Of a stretch of DNA of 64,000 nucleotides, positions 9,835 through 20,094 are shown piece by piece (the stretch's first letter is position 1; each line of letters opens with the position of its first letter). Location of the stretch: the NCBI RefSeq assembly GCF_000004195.4, contig NC_030679.2, positions 30,121,712 to 30,185,711 on the forward strand, written 5' to 3'. This DNA comes from Xenopus tropicalis (lineage: Eukaryota > Chordata > Amphibia > Anura > Pipidae). The translations under genes and the position numbers were made by a program. Below the pieces are notes generated by a model. It made no database searches, was not told the DNA's origin, and was given only the letters and a program-made list of their open reading frames with translations.

Positions 9835-11030
9835 TCACAATAGCCTTGGATACTATGCTTGTTCAAGAACTCATCCAAGCCCTTCCTATGGGCATTAACA
9901 GAATCTGCCATCACAACATCACTAGGAAGGGCATTCCCCAACCTCACTGCCCTCACCGTGAGGAACCCCCTACGCTGCTTCAAATGAGTTTGTTCCTCTA
10001 ATATATAGGGGAGTAATATATTTATGGGAAAAAAATTCTCTGCTATTGGTCTACAATGTGTCTAATGTACTAGAGTAAACACAAGCATCATTTATCCAGA
10101 GAAAAAGAAAAAACAACCCCAAACATGACAGTCTACATTCATAGGTTAAATCTTCCATCCCTTTTACCAGTTTAATCTACTTCTCTGCACTCTCTCCAGC
10201 TCATTAATATCCTTCTTAAGGACTGGAGCCCAAAACTGCACTGCATACTCAAGGTGAGCCAGGGACCTATAAAGACAATACTTTAGGCAGTGTCATTTAG
10301 TGCCTACTGCCTACTAAAGCAAATTAAACAGCTTGTTATCCACAGATACTTTTACATTTAGTGTATAACTTGCATTTATGTTTTTACCAAAGTGCATAAC
10401 CTTGCACTTATAAACATTGAACCACATTTGCCAGTTTGCTGCCCAGGTTTCCAATTTAGTCAAGTTGTTCTGCAAAGCGGCATGGAACTGCATGAAAGTT
10501 ATAATTTCAGACTATTTAGTATCATCAGCAAAAATAGAAACAGTACTTTCAATGCCCACCTCCAGGTCATTAATAAACAAGTTAAAAAGGAAAAGGTAAA
10601 GTACAGACCCTTTTGATACCCCACTAAAACACTGGTCCAATTAGACAGTGCTCCATTTACTACCACTCTTTGTAATCTATTCTTCAGACAGTTCTCTATC
10701 CAAGTTAATTCGTTAATTTAACTAGTAACCTTCTCTGCAGTACTGTACAAATGCTTCACCAAAGTCCAAGTAGATAACATCCACTGCCTTCCCATTCCTG
10801 TTTACCTCCTCATAAAAGGCAATTAAATGATTCTGGCAAGATCTATTATGCATGAAAACATGCTGGCACAAACCCACAGTAGTGTAATTTGCAATGTATT
10901 TAAGTATCTTATTCTTTATTATCCTTTCAAAAGCTTTCCTACTGCTGATGTCAGGCTAACAGGCCTGTAGTTTTCAGGCTGAGCATGAGATCCCTTTTTG
11001 AATTTCCTTCTGAGTCACCCATGTACCAGA
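9835..11030 (-). pseudogene. CR1-like LINE ORF2 relic (reverse transcriptase)
   Basis: On the minus strand, with frameshifts and stops, I read NYRPVSLTS (from about 10970), SVLGP-like remnants, then LFNLFINDLEVGIESTVSIF followed by FADDTK (about 10590-10516), the catalytic YADD-type box of non-LTR reverse transcriptases. Farther on come HLEYAVQFWAPVLKKDINEL (about 10260-10195) and a C-terminal KGLDEFL segment near 9870. The order and wording fit the CR1 clade. The 5' half with the endonuclease is absent, as is usual for truncated LINE copies. It is dead, and plus-strand ORFs at 10392-10616 are its shadow. Confidence 0.85.
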
Positions 11031-11763
11031 AGTTATATTATTAGATTTGTGTCTGGTAAAAAGGAGGTCTTCATTGCTGTTTCAGTTGTGTAGACAGATG
11101 AAAAATAACTGTGACCAAAGCACAAAATAATCCTGTTACATTGTGTTGTATTAATATGTTATATCATTATGGTGGGGCAACAAAAGTCGATACTGCAGGA
11201 GTGCAAATGTTTTAGACCCGAGCTACCAATCAGCAGCTAGCTTTTACCAAGACTGCTGTTTAAAAGCAAATATCTGATTATCTCATTATGGGTTACTGGA
11301 CCTATAGCAAACTTGAAGCTGCAATTTTATTTGTACCCCTTTTTATGCTTTATTGTCATACAAAATCTATAACACAGTAGAGTATCCATATTTGTCTTTC
11401 TACCACCCTGTAATGTCTTTCTACAAGCCCATGTCTTTGCCATGCCCCATCCTATGATACCAGGATTGAACATCTGAAATAGATTTAATTATGCAATGAG
11501 CCACAAACAGGTGTCTGGGCAAATATTATCTATCACACTGGGCAAATCAGATGTTTATAAAGAAACTACTTTATTATATTGTACTGGCACTGGGCCAACA
11601 AGATTCACATTTTCCGAGGCCTTGATTTGGTATTTAAGCAGTATTGTGTGCTTGTAATTAAACTGCTAGGTCTGTTACTGTTATGGATAATATAATAAAG
11701 GGTGGATGAAATGTATGATATATGATCATACCATTGTGTATTTCCCAGTGCCGTCCGCTCGGT
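11031..11763. other. Non-coding stretch with one repeat fragment
   Basis: Apart from the MITE fragment at 11217-11306, nothing is recognised. Confidence 0.4.
11217..11306. mobile_element. Fragment of the ATGTAATAAAA palindromic MITE
   Basis: CCAATCAGCAGCTAGCTTTTA, CTGTTTAAAAGCAAATATCT and GGGTTACTGG match the centre of the complete copies at 56229-56371 and 60644-60806. Both termini are missing. Confidence 0.5.
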
Positions 11764-11965
11764 AGCTGCAAAGCCTGATTTGCCTATATGGCGTCCTTAA
11801 CTGAATTTGAAGCATCTATGTCATGGTGGTGTTAAATTAAAAAGGAAAACATTAGAGAAAATACATATCTCTCTTCTGGTAATTTCTGTCTAGAAGAATA
11901 GACCATTAAAATATATCTCCTCTGCTCCCCCCTCCGTCCATAGGACTCTTGGCTCAGATTAATCT
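11764..11965 (+). repeat. Copy 2 of a local dispersed repeat
   Basis: Direct relative of 9464-9610: CTGCAAAGCCTG, GTCATGGTGGTGTT, AATTAAAAAGG, GAGAAAATACAT and CCGTCCATAGGACTC. It is somewhat longer than copy 1. The class is unknown. Confidence 0.6.
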
Positions 11966-11969
11966 TTTA

Positions 11970-12790
11970 AGTCTCTGCTAATGCATTGAATGAGTGTATT
12001 TGTAAATGAAAAGCCATTACTTCTGTGTCTCATTTGGTATAAGCTTCTCGTGATCCCCAGTCCCTCACAAAGCTGTAACTGCACAGTCCGCTAATGAAGC
12101 AATATTTTTATATTTCCCCTTAAAAAAAAATAGACTCTGGTTGTAAATTTACAGATCTCTTCTTTTTTTTTTGCCTGCGATAAGGCAATTTTCACTGGAT
12201 GTAATGAATATAATATTCTATGTCTCTCTTTTTTTAATCTGTTAAAACTTTGCAATATCATTAAATCCCTTTTTTCTATATTAAACATATAATTCATGGC
12301 AAACAGCTGGGGATATTGCCCAGCGTTTATTATAGTTTAACCCTCTCAGCGCAATACAGCAGGTATTGCCGTATTGCTGTGCAAGCAGATAATGTTAAAC
12401 GGGTTATTAAACCGAACCGCTCGGCTTGGAAGATCGTCTTCCAGAATTAAACCTCTGTGGTATTTAAATGCTCATATTCTAATTTTCTTGTCATATCTGT
12501 AATATACTTTCCTAGTTAGCATCACTTTTGGAAAACAAATTATATTATATTTTAGTGTACCCTTATGAGGTTCTAAAGACTTTTTGAAGACGCTTTAAAC
12601 CGCAAAGGCTTAAATTGTTCCGAGAACATTCTGTGCTGCCTTCTTATTTTAGTGATGCAAGATGGAGCAATTGAGATTCTGACCGTCCAGCTGAATAAAA
12701 ACTTGGAAATGTTTATAGGGCTTTTGTGTGTTATGTTGGGTAATGTCATGCTCCCAACTTGATTACATTGAAGGTGGACAATTCCGTCTA
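11970..12790. other. Repeat-free block, candidate conserved non-coding element
   Basis: No repeat signatures were found across about 800 bp. The block has long unbroken AT-rich sequence, a local palindrome around TTGGAAGATCGTCTTCCA (12426-12443) and TATTGCCGTATTGCTGTG at 12365. It has no credible ORF. Sparing by transposons, in a window otherwise dense with them, is the only argument for function. Confidence 0.3.
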
Positions 12791-12794
12791 TAGT

Positions 12795-13143
12795 TTAAAG
12801 GTGGCCATACACGCACCGATAATATCGTACGAAACCTCGTTTCGTACGATATTCGGTGCGTGTATGGTATGTCGGCGAGTCGACCGATATCGCAGGAAGC
12901 TGCTGATATCGGCCGACTCGCCGATCGGACCAGTTTGAAAATTTTGATCGGGCGCCATAGAAGGCGCCTGACCAAAATCTCCCTTCAGCGCTGAATCGGC
13001 AGAAGGAGGTAGAAATCCTATTGTTTCTACCTCCTTACCTGCCGATTCAGCCCTGAATGGTGTGTGGCGGATCTGACGATGTTTCTTGCGACCGATGGTC
13101 GCATGAAACATCGTCAGATCGCCACGTGTATGGCCAGCTTTAG
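12795..13143 (+). mobile_element. TTAA-target GTGGCCATACACG element, full length
   Basis: Begins TTAAAGGTGGCCATACACG and ends CGTGTATGGCCAGCTTTAG, so the ends are inverted repeats next to TTAA-like target sites. Inside are sub-palindromes: CGTACGAAACC/GGTTTCGTACG near the left end, and a pair of AGGAGGTAGAAA/TTTCTACCTCCT arms at 13004-13036. The copy at 35803-36151 is about 93% similar by eye in the opposite orientation, and a shorter copy lies at 33059-33366. The 127-codon minus ORF here is repeat sequence. Confidence 0.85.
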
Positions 13144-13214
13144 AGAGATGGGTTTGAGCAGGGTCTCTCACTTCTGAACTCAGCGTACTGTTCAGTCATT
13201 GAGAGAAAAGGCAC

Positions 13215-13640
13215 ATTTACCTGAATATTTATGGAGTAACTAAATGGGTTTAGTGATGAGCGAATCTGTCCCGTTTCGCTTCGCCATAAAATTTGTGAAA
13301 CAGCGGAAAATTTGCAAAATGCATTTCTTGCGCTATTTTTTTTTGTCGTCTGCGTCTTTTTTGTCGCCTGCGTCTATTTTTTAGTGGTCCGCGCTTTTTT
13401 GATGCGACAGTGCCCATTTTTTATGCGACCACGCCCTTTTGATGACACAACCGCACCGAAATTGACGCGACAAAAAAATTACCGCGCAACAAATTTTTCC
13501 GCGACGAATTTTCACGGAAGTTTACTGTGAATCCATGCCTGACGAAATAAATTCGCTCATCACTAAATGGGTTGACCGCTGTGTTCCAGCAACTCCCAAA
13601 TTGTGTATTGGGTGTGTGCTCTTATATTTTGTGTTACGTA
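13215..13640. mobile_element. Diverged fragment of the 3914-5645 MITE, split
   Basis: ATTTATGGAGTAACTAAATG before 13250 and CAACTCCCAAATTGTG, GGTGTGTGCTCTTATATTTT after 13573 match 4285-4385 of the nested cluster in order. It is the host of the hAT insertion at 13251-13565. Confidence 0.6.
13251..13565. mobile_element. hAT MITE TAGTGATGAGCGAA with exact 8-bp duplication
   Basis: The 315-bp element starts TAGTGATGAGCGAATC and ends ATTCGCTCATCACTA. Target duplication AATGGGTT is exact at 13243-13250 and 13566-13573. The interior is built of GTCGCCTGCGTC and GATGCGAC-type blocks against TTTTTT runs. It encodes no transposase; the 72-codon ORF at 13312-13530 is compositional. The sister copy is at 62297-62594. 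The 8-bp duplication and ends support hAT assignment. Confidence 0.88.
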
Positions 13641-13925
13641 TGGATAGAAAAGGCAACCACAATTATCTGCCTTGAAGGCAATGGACATCAAGTCAAGCAT
13701 TTGAAAGCCAATCACAAAGCTCCCTGGGATGTCTGCTTTAAAATCTTCCGTCAAGAAAGTTTTCCGTTTTACCCTTATCCAAGTTTCTTGGGTGTTGGGT
13801 CTGGAGCCATCATTAAAGCTACCTATAGAAATACATTCATAAATCCATCATTGAATAAAGCTATCACTTTATTACACATGAATTAGGCCTATTCCTTTGA
13901 CCTCCCATGTGAAATCACCATCTTA
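13641..13925. other. Non-coding stretch, nothing recognised
   Basis: Unremarkable. A 104-codon ORF from 13572 spans the MITE remnant and has no motif. Confidence 0.4.
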
Positions 13926-14100
13926 TTAGTATTATTATTATTAACATTTATTTATAAAGCGCCAACATATTCCGCAGCGCTGTACAATAAGTGGGTTTCA
14001 TACATTGGACATACAGAGTTACATATAAAGCAATCAATAACCGATACAAGAGGTGAAGAGAGCCCTGCCCAAAAGAGCTTACAATCTATTAACAGGTAAT
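13926..14100 (+). repeat. TTTATAAAGCGCCAACATATTCC dispersed repeat
   Basis: Contains TATTATTATTA, ATTTATTTATAAAGCGCC, CCGCAGCGCTGTACAATA and GCTTACAATCTA. This wording is common in amphibian and other vertebrate genomes. I cannot place it firmly as SINE or LINE tail. Degraded relatives are at 16836-16905, 28918-29025 and 57010-57110. Confidence 0.75.
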
Positions 14101-15456
14101 GTTGTTACAGGGGGTCACATGTCAATAACAACAATACCTGCCTGGTCAGACAATAAACTTAAGTGCTGATTTAATCATATTGCTGGAGTGAAGGTGTCTC
14201 CATTGACAGTGACTGATAGCTTGTATGGGAAAACGAGAAATATACTCTGTATATATGTGGGAAGGCTGAGGTGGTTGAGTTGAAATTTCCAGCTTCAGTT
14301 AGAACATGGCATAGATAAAAAGGGATAAACTATGACAGGAAATGGGGCATGGATAACATAGATAACATACTGTACATTGAAACCTGTATATTGCTAGAAC
14401 AGCAGCTGGTGTCCCAGGAGGTCCAGTGTGTTTACATGTTTAACAGTTCATGTCTTGGAACACTTGAGTGAACAGATTACTCATTCACCTTCATAAGATT
14501 GAGCTATTGGCTTCATTGGACATCATCTTATACATTTTAAGGATAAGAGACGTGGCTTGTTAATCATTTAGATGGTGTAGGATGCTTAAGGTTCACAGAT
14601 GTGACTAGAAAAACAAACTAGAATTGATTGTGATGTAATTTATTAGGTTTACACTTCAGGGGCTGGAGGTGAGGGTATTTTCTCCTTTCCTTTCCCATAC
14701 TCCTTTTGTGCTGAAGTTCATTAACTGGGGAATATTTTTCATGCATATTTAACTTTTCTGTCTTTAGTAGTCCTGGGTCTGTGCCTGCAGAAACATATTA
14801 ATGTGGTGCTAATCTTTAATAATATCCTACAGAATGGATCCTCATATAAAAATTCTAGTGCAGATACAGTTCATAACACTTTAAGATCCTATAAGTGTAA
14901 CATTTGCATTAATTCCTCATTGCTCTTTCCAGATATGTCTGTGCAACCTTACTTACAGTGACAGAGACTGAGATTGATTAAACTGAGTGTGTTTTTAAAT
15001 TTTAATTGGGTTTATGTGGATCAATTTTACCTGCACTTTTGTGTATTACACCTTCTTATGCTATCCTTTTGACAGGCTAAAGAAAGTCACTGTCAGCTGA
15101 TAATTTGAGAGTTACAATGTTATTGGGCAAAGCCTTCTGACTGAGTTATAGACAAGGATAAGTCCAAAGTCCCAATACTTAGCCATCTTAGCTAAGTAAC
15201 AAGTGACCAAGCATGGGAAGCACACTAAATGGCATGGAGTTCACCAAGAAAGGAGAATAATGGTAAATGAGAATTTTCCCCTTTCACTTGGTATAGCTGT
15301 TAAGCGAAATAAAGGCAAGAAGAAATGGGCAAAAAAGGTATGAATATGCTAAATTATTTAATTAAAGTACAAGACAAAAAACAGGAAAATGATAGCCTCT
15401 TCTTGTACTCACCAACAAAAGGTAAAAGGCTTTAGAAGTAATTGGACCCTCCAGAC
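14101..15456. other. Non-coding stretch, nothing recognised
   Basis: About 1.35 kb of ordinary AT-rich sequence without repeat ends, credible ORFs or RNA-like structure. Confidence 0.4.
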
Positions 15457-15751
15457 CAGTGATCCCCAACCAGTGTTTTGTGAGCGACATGTTGCTAACC
15501 AACCCCTTGGATGTTGCTCCCAGTGGCCTCAAAGGTGCTCATTTTTTAATTTCTGGCTTGGTGGCAAGTGTTGATTGCATAAAACCCAGTGTAAAGCCAA
15601 ACAGACCCTTCTAAAGGCTGCCAGTCCACATAGGGGCTACCAAATAGCCAATTATAGCCCTTATATTATATTATTTTTCATGCCTGTGTTGCTCCCCAAC
15701 ACTTTTTCGATTGGAATGTGGCTCACAGGTATGAAATGTAGGGAATCCCTG
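15457..15751 (-). mobile_element. hAT-like GTGATCCCCAACC element, full length
   Basis: Begins CAGTGATCCCCAACCAGTG and ends with GGGAATCCCTG. It contains ATGTTGCTCCCAGTGGCCTC, GGGGCTACCAAATAGCCAAT and GTTGCTCCCCAACAC. It is in the opposite orientation to 19788-20086. Flanks CTCCAGAC and CTCCACCT share five of eight positions, consistent with an old 8-bp duplication. No transposase. Confidence 0.8.
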
Positions 15752-16835
15752 CTCCACCTTAAATATAAAAGTGGTGTGACATTACTCTCCTCTACAGAAT
15801 CAGCATGTGTGGAAAAATAATCATGGTGACCAATTTGCTACTGCATTTACTGCATTAGTTTCGCCCCCCCCCCCGGAATGCTCAGGTAGGCATATCCAGC
15901 AATGTGGACATTGGCAGCCATCATCCCTACCAGCTTTGAGCCCAAGGACCAATACAAGGACCATTATGTTAAGTATATTTGTTACATATGGGTGCCTCTA
16001 TGGAATCTGATCAGCAGGCAGACTGCATAAGCTTAAACTGGAAGCAATCTACATTTAATAGAATTATTGACTTGAATGTGAGACAAAGCCATAAATCTTT
16101 AGCAGCCTTTTGGGTTTGGATTTGGACATCCTGCTTTAGCCATACTATAAGCACTCAGTGTACCCCCACTGTATTATTTGAATTGATGCATACTGTAGAA
16201 AAGAAGGGATTTGTTGACAATACAATTTGTAATAGCACAAGGCCAATTAAGAAACACAAACACCTCTAAGCATGATAATAATGCTGGCCGTCCATAACAT
16301 GTGGATAATGTTGCACCTTTTATATCGCTTTTTACAACACAGTTTAGATGAGCCTGACAGGACAGACATCAGTGCCATGTCTCTTTGGAAGCCAGAAGCA
16401 CTTCTGCAAGGATGGATTCCATTTGCCATTGTGTTCTAAATGAGGAAATGGAGATTTGCCTTGAAGCAGTACAGTGGGTCATTGTGACCTGTCTCAGAAA
16501 TGTGCATACAGGAGCTATTAGGTTTCCTCTTCATGCGGCAAGGTAATATCAGTACAGCCATAAAGAAATCATATCTCTCTGTAAAACAAGAGGGGTCTGT
16601 GTTAGCGCCACACTGTAACAGCTGGGACTCGTATAAATGGAACCAGTAACTTGAATCACTTTAGCAGTGTGAAATGTACATGAATCAAGCTTGGTGCCCA
16701 TATTGTGCCCGGCTACATTGTAATGTCCCTCTCAAACAATCTACGCTGAGAAGCTAACTCACAACAGCAGCAGGGGCAAATGCAGATAACAGGCACTATC
16801 CAGGGGTAACTGGTAACCATTAGTTCTATATTAAT
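15752..16835. other. Non-coding stretch, nothing recognised
   Basis: A run of 11 C at 15864-15874 is the only low-complexity feature. ORFs of 60-96 codons have no motifs. Confidence 0.4.
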
Positions 16836-16905
16836 ATTACCATATATTATTATTACTAATATTAACACATTTATACATATTCCACAACGCTGCAAAATAA
16901 ATAGG
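16836..16905 (+). repeat. Degraded TTTATAAAGCGCC-family repeat
   Basis: TTATTATTACTAATATTAAC, CACATTTATACATATTCC and ACAACGCTGCAAAATAAATA follow the order of 13926-14000. Confidence 0.5.
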
Positions 16906-17145
16906 TGTCTTGAAGAGACCTGACTTTTTTTTCATTTGCCCAGGATGACATGTACAGAGCACCCTGGGAATCAGGTTTGTCTCTCTAATGAGACTGCTGA
17001 CTTGACCTGACTACAGGGGTGATTCAGCACCTTGTACCACCCTTAGCTTTTGCTATGCTGTCCCTCTTCTTCCCAATGCACTTGCCCTTCTATTGGCATT
17101 GTGGGTTCAGATCAGGGCCACATTGGCAGTTTAGAGCACAGTTGC

Positions 17146-17488
17146 TTAATGGGGACCTGTCACCCTGACATTTTATTATACAGCTTTTTATGTCTTTCAA
17201 TTTAAACATGAATCCCAAATTCTTTTCTTTATTAACATATCCATACCCATTATAAAAGCATTTTAAAATCACACCTGTCAATCATATATTGCCTGCCCCA
17301 CCTCTATGCCTTAGGCAGATAATTACTTTCACTTTAGGTTCAGCACTTCCTACATGTCTCTGCACTCTTCACATAATATCTCCCTCCTCATCATCTAATT
17401 GTGTAGCCAGTGCATGAGCATCTGGTCCTCCATTCTATCACATAAACAAGATTTTAGGATGATGCACAGCTTGCCTTTATAACAGTGA
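17146..17488 (-). mobile_element. TTAA-target T2-type MITE, truncated
   Basis: It starts at TTAATGGGGACCTGTCACCC and matches, in reverse complement, the end of the complete copy at 48060-48572: TACAGCTTTTTATGTC, CTGTCAATCATATATTGCC, CTGCCCCACCTCTATGCC and AGTGCATGAGCATCTGG. The sequence stops at AACAGTG, so about 150 bp are missing. Confidence 0.8.
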
Positions 17489-18530
17489 CCCCTTAAAAGT
17501 TACCAGGAGCAACTTTTTGCCTGTTAACTTGAGGGGCGCTGGTGCCTGGGCAGGGTACTCACCACACCTCATGGCAGGAGGGCCCCTGCCTGACAGGCAA
17601 AAAGTATCAGACTGCTTTGTCTCCCAAATAATTCTTTAGTATTTACAGATTTTTATGGCTAAGAGTGGTTCTTAAGGGCAATGGCACATGGGGCAAAAGC
17701 CAGAATTTTGTCACCGAATGATTGGGAAAACGGTTGCCCCTCTATTAATGGATGATCTGGACCCTATTTGTGCATTTTCCACTGTTTGCCAGTTCATGTA
17801 ATAGAACATTTATTTTACACCAAAAAGTATGTATCCTTGATGAACGTTAAACATTTTCCATGTGTAATTAAAAATTGCAATGCGCAAACTGCAAAATACA
17901 CATTTTTTTTCTGTTTACGACCATTTTGTTACATTCCCCCAATGGACTGGTAACATTGGCAATCCCAGAATGACATACATAACTGCATTTTCAGCAGGCC
18001 TTTGTTATCTATAGTGCGATAACCTTGTTAGGCCGCAGTATGAACATGATAATGCCTGTCGGTTATAAGGAACTAAAATGTGTAACAAACTTATTGATTC
18101 TTCATTGATCCGCTATTGATGTACAGCTAAAACAACCAATCAGAAAAGGTTTTGCTGTGCCACTGGGAATCATGGTTTTAATGCATTCAGCTGCATTGTG
18201 TATCAGTGTTTCTTGTGCCCTCCAGTCTTCTTTGCTCTTGTTCACTGAAAGACTGAGATAGTGTTTCTCTAATAGTAGCATTCTCATTATTATTTCACCC
18301 CTTCGGGTAGTTGTTACCTGCATTCTGGACACAATTTTCTAAAGACCAGAGATAAAGAGGTTGTTGTATAGGTGTAATATAATACTAATACAGAGGAGTA
18401 TGTTTATTGGCAACTTCTGTGATGCAGGAATGTATTAAATAGATATCAGTTTTGCATAGGTAGAACTGTTTAATTAAACAACCCTACAATTAAACCATAG
18501 GGATATAGGGAACTTAAGTACCTATAAAAA
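17489..18530. other. Non-coding stretch with one hairpin
   Basis: CTTTTTGCCTGT (17512-17523) and ACAGGCAAAAAG (17590-17601) form a perfect 12-bp stem over a 66-base loop. Nothing else is recognised. Confidence 0.35.
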
Positions 18531-18878
18531 TAGGCACCCTGCATATAGGTATACATAGAGTATACTATACCAATACTTGAATATATACACATTGTGCCTG
18601 GTCGATATTGGTTATCAACTCAGCCACTCAAACAGAGGCTTGGTTATTTGGCCACCATACTCAACATTTGATTGGAAGGCTGAACAATCTTGCTGGGCAA
18701 GGACCACATCTGCTTGTGGCTTTAGTCCTTTCCTAACAGGTCTCCTCTCCATGTGATCCAATCATTTGCCCAAAGGCAAGACAATTATAACAGTTTAAAC
18801 TGAGCTTAGTCCATTGGTGGGCAATCCGTACAGAGGGCAACTTGTTTGGCAACCTAGCCAAATGAGCATATTTACCCA
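18531..18878 (+). repeat. Tandem duplication, unit 1 (348 bp)
   Basis: Starts TAGGCACCCTGCATATAGG and ends GCATATTTACCCA. Shared boxes in order with unit 2: TTGTGCCTGGTCGATATTGG, ACTCAACATTTGATTGGAAG, GGGCAAGGACCACATCTGC, CCTTTCCTAACAGGTCTCC, GGCAATCCGTACAGAGGGCA. Confidence 0.9.
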
Positions 18879-19240
18879 TAGGCACCCTGCATATAGGGGT
18901 AGAAAAGAGTAAACCATACCAATGTTTTAAGATATATACATTGTGCCTGGTCGATATTGGTTGTCAACCCAGCCATTCAAACTCAGACAGAGGCTTGGCT
19001 TAGTTATTTGACCTTCATACTCAACATTTGATTGGAAGGCTGAACAATCCTGCTGGGCAAGGACCACATCTGCATATGGCTTTAGTCCTTTCCTAACAGG
19101 TCTCCCCTCCATGTGATCCAATCATTCGCCCCAAGGTGAGACAATTATATCACTTTAAACTGAGCTTACTCCATTGGTGGGCAATCCGTACAGAGGGCAA
19201 CTTGTTTGGCAACCTAGCCAAATGTGCATATTTACCCATA
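18879..19240 (+). repeat. Tandem duplication, unit 2 (about 361 bp)
   Basis: Head-to-tail copy of the preceding unit, about 90% alike by eye, with a roughly 12-bp insertion near 18981-19005 (ACTCAGACAGAGGCTTGGCT). The divergence indicates a duplication that is not recent. The unit is not recognised as a named repeat. Confidence 0.9.
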
Positions 19241-19779
19241 TTTGTCCAGCTAAAGAAAAGTCCATAGAGGCTTGAGCAGTGCAGAGACTACATATTAACT
19301 GTCTGCAAGCACAAGGAACATGTTTTCCTGCCTTCTTTTGTGCAATGTTTTTCTGTGGCATTTTCCCTTAAATACTGCAGATAAGAAAAGGCTACATTTA
19401 CATCAGAGAGAAATAACAGCCAATAGCTATATCCTGGGATTTGCACCTCGTTCCTTCTGATCAGAACCTGCAGTCTGCTCATGTCTCTTTGGAAGACCCA
19501 GTCAACCTATTGTTTACAGCACAGTAGCAAAGAAGAGCATTAAAAGGTTTAATTAGCAGAGTGGGAAATCTAAGGGAAGAAGGCAACAGCAGTGTCTCAT
19601 TTATCACAAACTAGCACAGAAATGAAACAGAAAACTGCACAAACTAGTAGTCTGTGTATGAAGTAAATTAATAGGTTATAGTTACACATTTTGGATCTCC
19701 AAATTGTTTCTTATTTTTCATTCTTCTTAATGCTATTTTTTTTTATAATGGAAGACTTTTTTTCTTTTTCATAAAAAGA
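19241..19779. other. Non-coding stretch, nothing recognised
   Basis: Ordinary AT-rich sequence with T-runs near 19735-19765. Confidence 0.4.
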
Positions 19780-19787
19780 CAATAAGG

Positions 19788-20086
19788 CAGGAATCGCCAT
19801 CCTTTTTTACTTGTGAGCCACATTCAGATGTAAAAAGTGTTGGGGAGCCACACAAGCATTAAAAAGGCCATTGGGGGTGCCAAATAAGGGCTGTGATTGG
19901 CTATGTGGTAGCCCCATGTGGACTGCTAGCCTGCAGGAGGCTCTGTTGGGTAAAGCTCTGTGCTTCCAAAACTTGTCTCCACACCAGAGATTAAAAAATG
20001 GGCATCTACTTTGAGGATACTAGAAGCAACATCAAAGGGGTTGGTGAGAAACATGTTGCTTGCAAGCCACTGACTGGGGATCACTG
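19788..20086 (+). mobile_element. hAT-like GTGATCCCCAACC element with 8-bp duplication
   Basis: The 299-bp element runs from CAGGAATCGCCATCC to GGGGATCACTG. Flanks CAATAAGG (19780-19787) and CTATAAGG (20087-20094) match at seven of eight positions, an old hAT-type duplication. It carries GGGAGCCACACAAGCATTAA, GATTGGCTATGTGGTAGCCC and ACATGTTGCTTGCAAGCCAC. No coding sequence. It is the reference copy for 1-165 and 15457-15751. Confidence 0.85.
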
Positions 20087-20094
20087 CTATAAGG

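Noticed and set aside
12788..13171. 127-codon minus ORF similar to the 96-codon ORF at 35834-36124 as a gene family
   Set aside because: Both are translations of the same TTAA-target element in its two orientations. There is no evidence of coding constraint.
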